Source: Bacteroidota bacterium
Lineage (GTDB): Bacteria > Bacteroidota > Bacteroidia > Chitinophagales > Chitinophagaceae
Direction of reading: 5' to 3'
DNA length: 64,000 bases
Assembly: GCA_023423405.1 (NCBI GenBank)
Contig: JAFAFR010000043.1
Span: 310,001 to 374,000 of the forward strand
This document shows, piece after piece, positions 51,519 to 59,144 of the stretch; within the stretch, counting starts at the first letter, position 1; each line of letters opens with the position of its first letter. The position numbers and the translations under genes were made by a program. The notes beneath the pieces were generated by a model, which was not told the origin of the DNA, made no database searches, and worked only from the letters and a program-made list of their open reading frames with translations.

Positions 51519-53423
51519 TTATTTCACTTCTTCAAACTCGGCGTCGGTCACGTTTTCATCGTTGCCGGCGGTGCTTTGCTGGCCCGGGCCCTGGTCGGGA
51601 CCTGCCTGCTGGCCATCAGCCTGCTGTGCTTTGTAGATCTCCTCGGAAGCGGCGGTCCAGGCATTGTTCATCTCCGCAATAGCGGTATCAATGGCGGCAA
51701 CGTCCTGCAATTTGTGCGCTTCTTTCAGTTTGGTCAGCGCGCTTTCGATCGGCGCTTTTTTATCGGCCGGGATCTTATCACCAAATTCCTTCAGTTGCTT
51801 TTCCGTTTGGAAAACAAGGCTGTCGGCCTGGTTGACCTTATCCACTTTTTCGCGGGCTTCCTTATCGGTTGCTTCATTGGCCCTGGCTTCCGCCTTCATT
51901 TTTTCGATCTCGTCTTTGGTCAGGCCTGAGCCGGCTTCAATGCGGATCTTTTGTTCCTTACCTGTGCCCTTGTCCTTGGCCGTCACATGCAGGATGCCGT
52001 TGGCATCGATGTCGAAGATCACTTCGATCTGCGGAACGCCGCGGGGGGCGGGCGGAATATCGTTGAGGTTGAACATGCCCAGGCTCTTGTTCTGGGAGGC
52101 CATGGGGCGCTCGCCCTGCAATACATGGATCTGCACACCGGGCTGGTTGTCGCTGGCGGTGGAGAACACTTCCGATTTTTTGGTGGGGATGGTGGTGTTG
52201 GCATCGATCAGCCGGGTCATAACACCGCCCATGGTTTCGATACCCAGGCTCAGCGGGGTAACGTCGAGCAGCAGCACATCCTTCACTTCACCGGTCAGTA
52301 CGGCGCCCTGGATGGCAGCACCCACGGCCACTACTTCGTCGGGGTTTACGCCCTTGTGGGGTTTTTTACCGAAGAATTTCTCCACGATCTCCTGCACTTT
52401 CGGGATACGGGTTGAACCGCCCACCAGGATCACTTCATCGATCTGGCTCACGCTCATACCGGCATCTTTCAGGGCCTGCTCACAGGGTTTCAGGCAGCGC
52501 TCGAACAATTTGTCGGCGATCTGCTCAAACTTGGAGCGGGTCAGTTTTTTCACCAGGTGTTTGGGAACGCCATCCACGGCGGTGATATAGGGCAGGTTGA
52601 TTTCTGTTTCGCTGGAAGAGGACAGTTCCACCTTGGCTTTTTCTGCAGCCTCTTTCAGGCGTTGCAGGGCCATGGGGTCTTTGCGGAGGTCAACGTTTTC
52701 TTCTTTTTTGAATTCGTCGGCCAGCCAGTCCATGATCACTTTGTCGAAGTCGTCACCACCCAGGTGGGTATCACCGTTGGTGGATTTCACCTCGAATACG
52801 CCATCGCCCAGTTCGAGGATGGAGATATCGAAAGTACCGCCACCCAGGTCGAATACGGCGATCTTCTGGTCCTTGCCTTTTTTATCAAGGCCATAAGCCA
52901 GGGCCGCAGCCGTGGGCTCGTTCACGATCCGGCGAACGTTCAGCCCGGCGATTTCACCGGCTTCCTTGGTGGCCTGGCGCTGGGCGTCGTTAAAGTAAGC
53001 CGGAACGGTGATCACCGCTTCGTTCACTTCCTGTCCCAGGTATTCTTCGGCAGTCTTTTTCATTTTTTGCAGGATCATGGCACTGATCTCCTGCGGAGTG
53101 TAGAGGCGCCCATCAATGTCGATGCGCACGGTATTGTTATCACCACGGGTCACTTTATAAGCCCAGTGGCTGATCTCTTCGGTCACTTCGTCGTAACGGC
53201 GTCCCATAAAACGCTTTACAGACGTAATGGTGTTCTGGGGGTTGGTGATGGCCTGGCGTTTGGCAGGATCACCCACTTTGCGTTCCCCGTTCTTGAGGAA
53301 GGCTACCACCGAAGGGGTCGTGCGACGTCCTTCATCGTTGGCGATAACGACGGGCTCATTGCCCTCCATTACTGCCACACAACTGTTGGTAGTTCCAAGG
53401 TCTATTCCAATGATCTTTCCCAT
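51519..53423 (-). CDS. dnaK: Hsp70 chaperone DnaK
   Basis: ATP-dependent cytosolic chaperone, 634 residues. The nucleotide-binding domain starts MGKIIGIDLGTTNSCVAVME and has NEPTAAALAYGLDKKG, IAVFDLGGGTFDISILELGD and ILVGGSTRIPKVQEIVEKFF. The substrate-binding domain begins LLLDVTPLSLGIETMGGVMT. The helical lid ends in a Gln/Gly-rich tail and AEFEEVK, the C-terminal EEVK/EEVD-type motif. The start at 53423 matches all DnaK proteins; the frame upstream to 53480 is non-homologous. GrpE/DnaJ are not adjacent. A TGCCTTGGCA inverted repeat lies ~60 bases upstream, but no CIRCE element is evident. Confidence 0.97.
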   Translation of the reverse strand: MGKIIGIDLGTTNSCVAVMEGNEPVVIANDEGRRTTPSVVAFLKNGERKVGDPAKRQAITNPQNTITSVKRFMGRRYDEVTEEISHWAYKVTRGDNNTVRIDIDGRLYTPQEISAMILQKMKKTAEEYLGQEVNEAVITVPAYFNDAQRQATKEAGEIAGLNVRRIVNEPTAAALAYGLDKKGKDQKIAVFDLGGGTFDISILELGDGVFEVKSTNGDTHLGGDDFDKVIMDWLADEFKKEENVDLRKDPMALQRLKEAAEKAKVELSSSSETEINLPYITAVDGVPKHLVKKLTRSKFEQIADKLFERCLKPCEQALKDAGMSVSQIDEVILVGGSTRIPKVQEIVEKFFGKKPHKGVNPDEVVAVGAAIQGAVLTGEVKDVLLLDVTPLSLGIETMGGVMTRLIDANTTIPTKKSEVFSTASDNQPGVQIHVLQGERPMASQNKSLGMFNLNDIPPAPRGVPQIEVIFDIDANGILHVTAKDKGTGKEQKIRIEAGSGLTKDEIEKMKAEARANEATDKEAREKVDKVNQADSLVFQTEKQLKEFGDKIPADKKAPIESALTKLKEAHKLQDVAAIDTAIAEMNNAWTAASEEIYKAQQADGQQAGPDQGPGQQSTAGNDENVTDAEFEEVK

Positions 53424-53623
53424 ATGATTGATTTTCCTTTTATGAATGATTTCCCTATTGATAGTCAATTGATATGCCAAGGCATGAAAAAAACCGCAAA
53501 TATGGCAGGATGGCAGTTTGCGGAGCAGGCCCTGAAAAGATGGATGTCAGATTTTGCCGGTGAACAATTTTGGCCTGTCATTGTTGCGGAAGCAGCCGGT
53601 GGACGGCAGCAGCGGCGGCCGGT

Positions 53624-54139
53624 TCAGGAAATGCTCCTGGTTTTGCGGCTAAAGGTGAAATGCCGTTGGGAAAGATAGCTGAATATTACTACTAGTATGG
53701 TTGTCAATATTTTAGAGACGGTGGGATAAAATCCAAGCAGTTCCACGAAAATCTTGATCAGCACCACGTTCAGCACCAGGCAAACCATCACCTGCACCAG
53801 GTAGCGGAACAGTTGCACGCGGCCCCGGAGGTTGGAATCGTGGAAAACCACCGTGCGCATCAGGAAAAAACCGGTAGGAAAACTGACCAGGAAGGCCAGC
53901 AGGACCGACAGGGTGTGCGGCTCAAAAGCAATCTCTGTCCCGAACAGGTACCAACCCGAATGCCACACTTCTTTCTGCACCACGAAATGCAGGCAGAGAA
54001 AGAATATGAAGATATCAAGCAGGGTATTGGCGCCGCCGCAGGCAATGTAGCGGAAGGTTTGCAACGGCAGAATCCTTCGGAAGGGTGGGTAAAAAAAATC
54101 CACCAGTTGTGTGATGCGTGTCGAGAGCCCCTGAAGCAT
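53624..54139 (-). CDS. GtrA-like membrane protein
   Basis: 171 residues starting MLQGLSTRITQLVDFFYPPF. Four hydrophobic helices match the GtrA/DPMS family (FRYIACGGANTLLDIFIFFL, TLSVLLAFLVSFPTGFFLM, FRYLVQVMVCLVLNVVLIKI, VSKILTTILVVIFSYLSQRH), ending FTFSRK. Relatives help move lipid-linked sugars across the inner membrane or assist polysaccharide assembly. An upstream frame to 54217 would run through the argS start, so the ATG at 54139 is used. It is divergent from argS with a 54-base shared promoter region. Confidence 0.85.
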   Translation of the reverse strand: MLQGLSTRITQLVDFFYPPFRRILPLQTFRYIACGGANTLLDIFIFFLCLHFVVQKEVWHSGWYLFGTEIAFEPHTLSVLLAFLVSFPTGFFLMRTVVFHDSNLRGRVQLFRYLVQVMVCLVLNVVLIKIFVELLGFYPTVSKILTTILVVIFSYLSQRHFTFSRKTRSIS

Positions 54140-54145
54140 AAAGGG

Positions 54146-54153
54146 CAAAGATA
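54146..54153 (-). promoter_or_regulatory. Putative -7 box for gtrA-like gene
   Basis: Minus-strand TATCTTTG fits TAnnTTTG and lies directly before the ATG at 54139, predicting an almost leaderless transcript. No -33 box is clear. Confidence 0.3.
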
Positions 54154-54169
54154 ACCACAAACTTCTTAT

Positions 54170-54177
54170 TACTTTTG
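54170..54177 (+). promoter_or_regulatory. Putative -7 box for argS
   Basis: TACTTTTG fits TAnnTTTG, 16 bases before the argS ATG. It sits back to back with the gtrA box in a very short divergent region. Confidence 0.35.
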
Positions 54178-54193
54178 CCCCCTTATTGTTAAT

Positions 54194-56005
54194 ATGCCGA
54201 TAACAACTCAGCTTCAATCACTTGCGGAAAAGGCCCTGGGGGCCTGCTTTCCCGATGCCCCATCAGGACTCTCCCTGCAGATCAGCGAAACCAAACCTGA
54301 ATTTGAGGGCGATTATACCCTGGTTCTTTTCCCCCTGGTCAAGGCCCTGAAAGCCAATCCCGATGCCCTGGGACAAACCCTGGGTAATTTTTTGATGGAC
54401 AACAGCAACGGGCTCATCGTCCGCTACAATATTATTAAGGGATTTCTCAACCTGGTGGTGGCCGACGGTTACTGGACCGGCTTCCTGGGAAAAGCAGCGG
54501 GCGATGCCAACTATGGCCGCGCTTCCCGCAGCGGGCAAAAAGTGATGGTGGAATATTCTTCTCCCAACACCAACAAGCCCCTGCACCTCGGGCACCTGCG
54601 CAACAATTTCCTGGGATGGAGCATTGCCTCGATCCTGGAGGCCGCCGGCGCCGAAGTGGTGAAAAGCTGCATCGTGAACGACCGCGGCATTCATATCTGC
54701 AAGAGCATGATCGCCTGGCAACGTTTTGCGAACGGCGCCACACCCGCTTCCGCCGGCGTGAAAGGCGACCATTTCGTGGGCGATTATTACGTGAAGTTCA
54801 ACGACGCGCTGAAAGCAGAAGTGGATGCGCTGGTGGCAAAAGGTGTTCCGAAAGAGCAGGCGGAGAAAGAAGCGCCCATCATGCAGGAAGCCCAGCAGAT
54901 GCTGGTGGACTGGGAAGCCGGCAAGCCGGAAGTGATGGAGCTCTGGAAAAAAATGAACGGCTGGGTGTACGCAGGTTTCGACGAAACCTATGCGCGCATC
55001 GGCAGCGATTTCGACATTGTATATTATGAAAGCAATACCTACCTGTTGGGTAAAAAGACCGTGCAGGGAGGTTTGCAGAAAGGCGTATTCTACCAGAAAG
55101 AAGACGGCAGCGTATGGATCGACCTCACGGCCGACGGGCTCGACGAAAAACTGGTGCAGCGCCGCGACGGCACTTCTGTTTATATGACGCAGGACATTGG
55201 CCTGGCCCAGGAAAAATACAACCAGTACCACATGGACCGGTCGATCTACGTGGTGGGCGACGAACAGAACTACCATTTCAAAGTACTGAAACTGATCGCC
55301 GAAAAACTGGGACTGCCCAACGCAGCAGGTATCTACCATCTCTCCTATGGCATGGTGGAACTGCCCAGTGGAAAAATGAAAAGCCGCGAAGGCACCGTGG
55401 TGGATGCCGACGACCTGGTGAACGAAATGGTGACTATCGCCGAAGAACACACGAAGGAGCTGGGAAAGGTGGAAGGCTTTACTGAAACCGAACTCAAAAC
55501 CCTGTACAATACCATTGCGCTCGGCGCCCTGAAGTTTTTCCTGCTGCGCGTGGATCCCAAAAAGAAGATGGTGTTCAACCCGCAGGAGTCCATCGACATA
55601 CACGGCTACACTGGCCCCTTTATACAATACACCCACGCGCGGATCAAATCCATTTTCCGGAAAGAAGGCTTTGATGCTGCTAAGGGCCTGCCCGGAAGCG
55701 GCGCCGGATCCAACCCGCCTGCCTTCTTAACCGCCCTGCTGCCGCTGGAAAAAAAGCTGCTGGTGGAGCTGGAGCAATATCCTTCCATCATTGCTGCGGC
55801 CGCAGAAGAATACGATCCCGGCAAACTGGCCAATTATCTTTACCAGCTCGCCAAAACCTTTAACGGGTTCTATGCAGAACATTCCATCAGCAAAGCGGAA
55901 ACGGAGGAGAAAAAACAACTGCGCCTGGGCATCGCCGTTATAACGGCCAATGTGATCAGCAGCGGTATGAAAATGTTGGGGATCGCGGTTCCGGAAAAAA
56001 TGTGA
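54194..56005 (+). CDS. argS: Arginine--tRNA ligase
   Basis: Class I aminoacyl-tRNA synthetase, 603 residues, charging tRNA-Arg in the cytoplasm. Add-1 N-terminal domain at ~1-110 (ISETKPEFEGDYTLVLFPL). The HIGH signature is HLGH at 131-134 within SSPNTNKPLHLGHLRNNFLG. Then VKSCIVNDRGIHICKSMIAW, YMTQDIGLAQEKYNQYHMDR, VVGDEQNYHFKVLKLIAEKL and GKMKSREGTVVDADDLV, the KMSKS-equivalent loop. The DALR anticodon-binding domain ends the protein (YLYQLAKTFNGFYAEHSI). Length and motifs match Bacteroidota ArgRS. Confidence 0.97.
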   Translation: MPITTQLQSLAEKALGACFPDAPSGLSLQISETKPEFEGDYTLVLFPLVKALKANPDALGQTLGNFLMDNSNGLIVRYNIIKGFLNLVVADGYWTGFLGKAAGDANYGRASRSGQKVMVEYSSPNTNKPLHLGHLRNNFLGWSIASILEAAGAEVVKSCIVNDRGIHICKSMIAWQRFANGATPASAGVKGDHFVGDYYVKFNDALKAEVDALVAKGVPKEQAEKEAPIMQEAQQMLVDWEAGKPEVMELWKKMNGWVYAGFDETYARIGSDFDIVYYESNTYLLGKKTVQGGLQKGVFYQKEDGSVWIDLTADGLDEKLVQRRDGTSVYMTQDIGLAQEKYNQYHMDRSIYVVGDEQNYHFKVLKLIAEKLGLPNAAGIYHLSYGMVELPSGKMKSREGTVVDADDLVNEMVTIAEEHTKELGKVEGFTETELKTLYNTIALGALKFFLLRVDPKKKMVFNPQESIDIHGYTGPFIQYTHARIKSIFRKEGFDAAKGLPGSGAGSNPPAFLTALLPLEKKLLVELEQYPSIIAAAAEEYDPGKLANYLYQLAKTFNGFYAEHSISKAETEEKKQLRLGIAVITANVISSGMKMLGIAVPEKM

Positions 56006-56048
56006 ACCATGCCACCGGGTACGCGGATCCCTGCGCCGGAGCCCTCTC

Positions 56049-57068
56049 CTACAGCCCCAGTTCGGTGCGCTGCTGCCTAAGGTTCCTGAGCGCCGGATCC
56101 ATCTGGATGGCGCGGTCGCAAAGACTTTCGCCCTTGCTTTTATCACCTGCTTTGATATGGGCAATGCCGGATAAGAAAACAGCTTTTGCATTTCTGGGAT
56201 CGGCTGCCAGGATCTTTTCAAAACTGCCGATGGCCGCGGGGTATTGGTTGTTGCGCAACTGTATTTCTCCGAGCGTTGCCAGCAATTCCGGATCGTTAGG
56301 CGATTCCTTCAACAGTTCGGTTGCCATGGCCGTTGCCTGCTCATAGTTTTTGAGTTCGGCGTAACCGTTCATCAGGTTTTCCAGTATCTCCCCGTTGCGC
56401 GGATAACCATTGGCCAGCGCATTTTCCAGCCACTTCACGCCGTTGCGGGTATCGTTCAGCGCGAGGTACACCATGCCCGCTTCAAATTTCCAGGACGGCT
56501 GTCCCGGATCGAGGCGGATGGCTTCTTCATAAGCAGCCACGGCACGCTGGTAATTGTTCATCTCCATCTGGCAGCGGGCGCTAATAAAGGCGGCTTCGGC
56601 ATTGCTGCTGTCTTTTTTCCTGGATTTTTCCAGGTACTCCAGCGTGCTGCGGTACTCCTTCATTTCGTAATAGGATTTGGCGATGATCCACTCATAGCCG
56701 CTGCCCAGGTTCAGCAAAATGGCGTGTTTGGCCTGATCGATGGCTTCGGGCCACTGGCGGGTTTGGAAGCAGAGCAGGGCCAGGTGGCGGATGGCAGCCG
56801 TATCGGCGTTTTTAAGCTGGAGTATTTTTTTATAGGTTTCGCGGGCGATGGCGGCGTAGCGGAGGTTTTCGGCGGTCGCGGCCATGCCGCGCAGGGCTTC
56901 GAGGTTTTCACCGTCGAGCGCCACGGCTTCTTTATAAGCCTGGTAAGCGGGCTGCTGTTGTCCGCGGCCCAGGGCGTCGGCGCCCTGTTGCAAGTAATCG
57001 CTGACAGTTTGTCCGTAGCTAACGGTATAAGATCCTGCGCTGAGCAGGAGGAGCAATAGGGAGCGCAT
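56049..57068 (-). CDS. Exported tetratricopeptide-repeat protein
   Basis: 339 residues with an N-terminal signal peptide (LLLLLLSAGSYTVSYGQT) and roughly eight TPR units across the rest. Clear ones are AYQAYKEAVALDGENLEAL, MNNYQRAVAAYEEAIRLDPG, MKEYRSTLEYLEKSRKKDS, NNQYPAAIGSFEKILAADPR and GDKSKGESLCDRAIQMDPAL. It is likely periplasmic or envelope-associated, acting as a scaffold; no enzymatic domain is visible. The gene follows glgB by 14 bases on the same strand and is convergent with argS. A functional link to glycogen metabolism is not implied. Confidence 0.85.
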   Translation of the reverse strand: MRSLLLLLLSAGSYTVSYGQTVSDYLQQGADALGRGQQQPAYQAYKEAVALDGENLEALRGMAATAENLRYAAIARETYKKILQLKNADTAAIRHLALLCFQTRQWPEAIDQAKHAILLNLGSGYEWIIAKSYYEMKEYRSTLEYLEKSRKKDSSNAEAAFISARCQMEMNNYQRAVAAYEEAIRLDPGQPSWKFEAGMVYLALNDTRNGVKWLENALANGYPRNGEILENLMNGYAELKNYEQATAMATELLKESPNDPELLATLGEIQLRNNQYPAAIGSFEKILAADPRNAKAVFLSGIAHIKAGDKSKGESLCDRAIQMDPALRNLRQQRTELGL

Positions 57069-57082
57069 AGGGCATGGATTGA

Positions 57083-59041
57083 TTATCGCAATACTATGGC
57101 TCCTAACGAAGGCAGGTGCAGGTTTATTTCGAAAAGCCCGGTCTTTTTATCCAGCGTTGTTACCGCGATTTCAGGATTGTACACGTCGCCGGTTCCCCAG
57201 TAAGCGGGGAGATCGCTGTTGAAGATTTCCGTCCAGGCATCTTTGCCATAAGCCTGGATCTTCCAGTCGCGCCGCAGTTCCGGTGTCATGTTCAGGATCA
57301 CCAGCAGGTCGTTGGCGGGGTCCTTTCCTTTGCGGCGGTACACGATCACCGATTCTGCACGATGGTTGAGATCAATCCATTCAAAACCACGGGTGCTGAA
57401 TTGTTCTTCGTAAAGCGCCGGTTCGGCACGCAGCAGGTGGTTAAGCGCCTTCACGCATTCCTGCATGCCCTTGTGCGGTGCGTGCTGCAGCAGGTCCCAG
57501 GGCAGTTCCGATTTGTAATTCCATTCGGAGGTCGATGCAAATTCATTTCCCATGAACAGCAACTTGCCGCCGGGATGCGTAAACATATAAGAATACAACA
57601 ACCGCAGGTTGGCGAATTTCTGCCACTCGTCTCCCGGCATCTTGTAGATCATGGGACTCTTGCCGTGTACCACTTCATCGTGGCTCAGTGGCAGCATGAA
57701 GTTTTCGTCGTAATAGTACATCATGCTGAAGGTGAAAGCGTCCTGCTGGAACTGGCGGTAAATGGGATCCTGCTTGAAATAGCGCAGGGTATCGTGCATC
57801 CAGCCCATCATCCATTTCATGCCGAAACCAAGACCGTCGTCGAATGTGGGCCTGGATACGCCCGGCCAGTCGGTGGCTTCTTCCGCAATGGTTTGCACGT
57901 CGGGGAAATCGCGGTAGATGGTCTCGTTCAGGTCCTTGATGAATGCGATGGCTTCAAGGTTGCCGTCGCCGCCAAACTCATTGGGTTCCCACTGTCCTTC
58001 CGAACGGGAGTAATTGAGTTTGAGCATGCTCGATACGGCGTCTACCCGCAGGCCGTCGGCATGGAACTGGTCGAGCCAGAAACGGGCGCTGCTGATGAGA
58101 AAAGATTTGACCTCTCCCCTTTTGTAATTGAAGATATAAGAGTTCCAGTCGGGATGATAACCCTTACGCATATCCGCATATTCATAGGTATGCGTTCCAT
58201 CGAACATAAACAGTCCGTGCGAGTCATACGGAAAATGCGAAGGCACCCAGTCGAGTATAACACCGATGCCTGCCTGGTGAAAAGCATCCACCATGGCTTT
58301 GAAATCCTGTGGCGACCCGAACCTTGAAGTAGGTGCAAAAAAACCAATGCCCTGGTAGCCCCAGCTCCCGTCAAAAGGATGTTCCATCACGGGCATGAAT
58401 TCCACATGCGTGAATCCCATCTCCTTTACATAAGGCACCAGCCTTTCGGTGATCTGCGCATAGGTGTTGTAAGATTCTTCGTCGTGTTTATCGGGACGCA
58501 TCCAACTGGCCAGGTGCACTTCGTATACGCTCCAGGGCGCATGGAGCGCATTCTGTTCTTTGCGGGTGCGCATCCAGTTTTCGTCTTTCCACTCGTAATA
58601 CATGTCCCAGGAAATAGATGCCGTGAGTGGCCTTTTCTCCCAGAAATTGGCAAAGGGATCACCCTTGTCCATGTCCAGCCCGGCAAATCCCCTGATATGG
58701 TATTTGTATACTTCACCCAGGTTGAAACCGGGAATGAATCCCTCCCAGATGCCGCTTTTATCCCAGCGTGGGTAGAGCTCGTATTCGAAATTTTTCCAGT
58801 CGTTGAAATTACCTTTTACAGAAACGCTGGTAGCATTAGGAGCCCATACGGCGAAATACATCCCCCAGCGATCCATGACCTGGATGGAATGGGATCCCAT
58901 TTTCGTATAGAGAGCATAGTGAGTACCGGCCTGGAAATTTCGTATATCGTCGTCCGTTAGGATGGAGTAATTCCATACATTTTTACTGGTATCTATGAAA
59001 TTTTCGCTTTCGTATGAAGAAGATATATTATCCTGGGACAT
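57083..59041 (-). CDS. glgB: 1,4-alpha-glucan branching enzyme (GH13)
   Basis: Introduces alpha-1,6 branches into glycogen. 652 residues: an N-terminal CBM48 (~55-125; MYFAVWAPNATSVSVKGNFN), then the GH13 barrel with YEVHLASW and THVEFMPVMEHPFDGSWGYQ. The catalytic residues are the nucleophile D334 (ADGLRVDAVSSML), acid/base Glu in TIAEEATDWPGV (~387) and D455 (MLPLSHDEVVHGKSPM). The C-terminal beta domain has SVIVYRRKG and VILNMTPELRRDWKI. This is the shorter, eukaryotic-like GH13_8 type common in Bacteroidota. glgA/glgC are not in the window, but malQ at 14 kb is consistent with glycogen turnover. Confidence 0.95.
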   Translation of the reverse strand: MSQDNISSSYESENFIDTSKNVWNYSILTDDDIRNFQAGTHYALYTKMGSHSIQVMDRWGMYFAVWAPNATSVSVKGNFNDWKNFEYELYPRWDKSGIWEGFIPGFNLGEVYKYHIRGFAGLDMDKGDPFANFWEKRPLTASISWDMYYEWKDENWMRTRKEQNALHAPWSVYEVHLASWMRPDKHDEESYNTYAQITERLVPYVKEMGFTHVEFMPVMEHPFDGSWGYQGIGFFAPTSRFGSPQDFKAMVDAFHQAGIGVILDWVPSHFPYDSHGLFMFDGTHTYEYADMRKGYHPDWNSYIFNYKRGEVKSFLISSARFWLDQFHADGLRVDAVSSMLKLNYSRSEGQWEPNEFGGDGNLEAIAFIKDLNETIYRDFPDVQTIAEEATDWPGVSRPTFDDGLGFGMKWMMGWMHDTLRYFKQDPIYRQFQQDAFTFSMMYYYDENFMLPLSHDEVVHGKSPMIYKMPGDEWQKFANLRLLYSYMFTHPGGKLLFMGNEFASTSEWNYKSELPWDLLQHAPHKGMQECVKALNHLLRAEPALYEEQFSTRGFEWIDLNHRAESVIVYRRKGKDPANDLLVILNMTPELRRDWKIQAYGKDAWTEIFNSDLPAYWGTGDVYNPEIAVTTLDKKTGLFEINLHLPSLGAIVLR

Positions 59042-59144
59042 AAAAACAGTTGTTCTAAAATTAACGCTTTAACGATATATTAAATGAAGAAAACGCGTCA
59101 TTTATTCTTTAATATGGAATTTCGGGAACCCTTGCTAATTGATT

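Noticed and set aside
53424..53623. N-terminal extension of DnaK or another gene upstream
   Set aside because: Residues before MGKIIGIDLGTT have no DnaK similarity, and the rest of the interval has no convincing frame on either strand.
54263..55636. A 457-codon minus-strand frame opposite argS
   Set aside because: argS motifs are complete on the plus strand; the opposite frame has His/Phe-rich shadow composition.
57116..58327. A 403-codon plus-strand frame opposite glgB
   Set aside because: All GH13 catalytic motifs are on the minus strand; the plus frame shows no domain.
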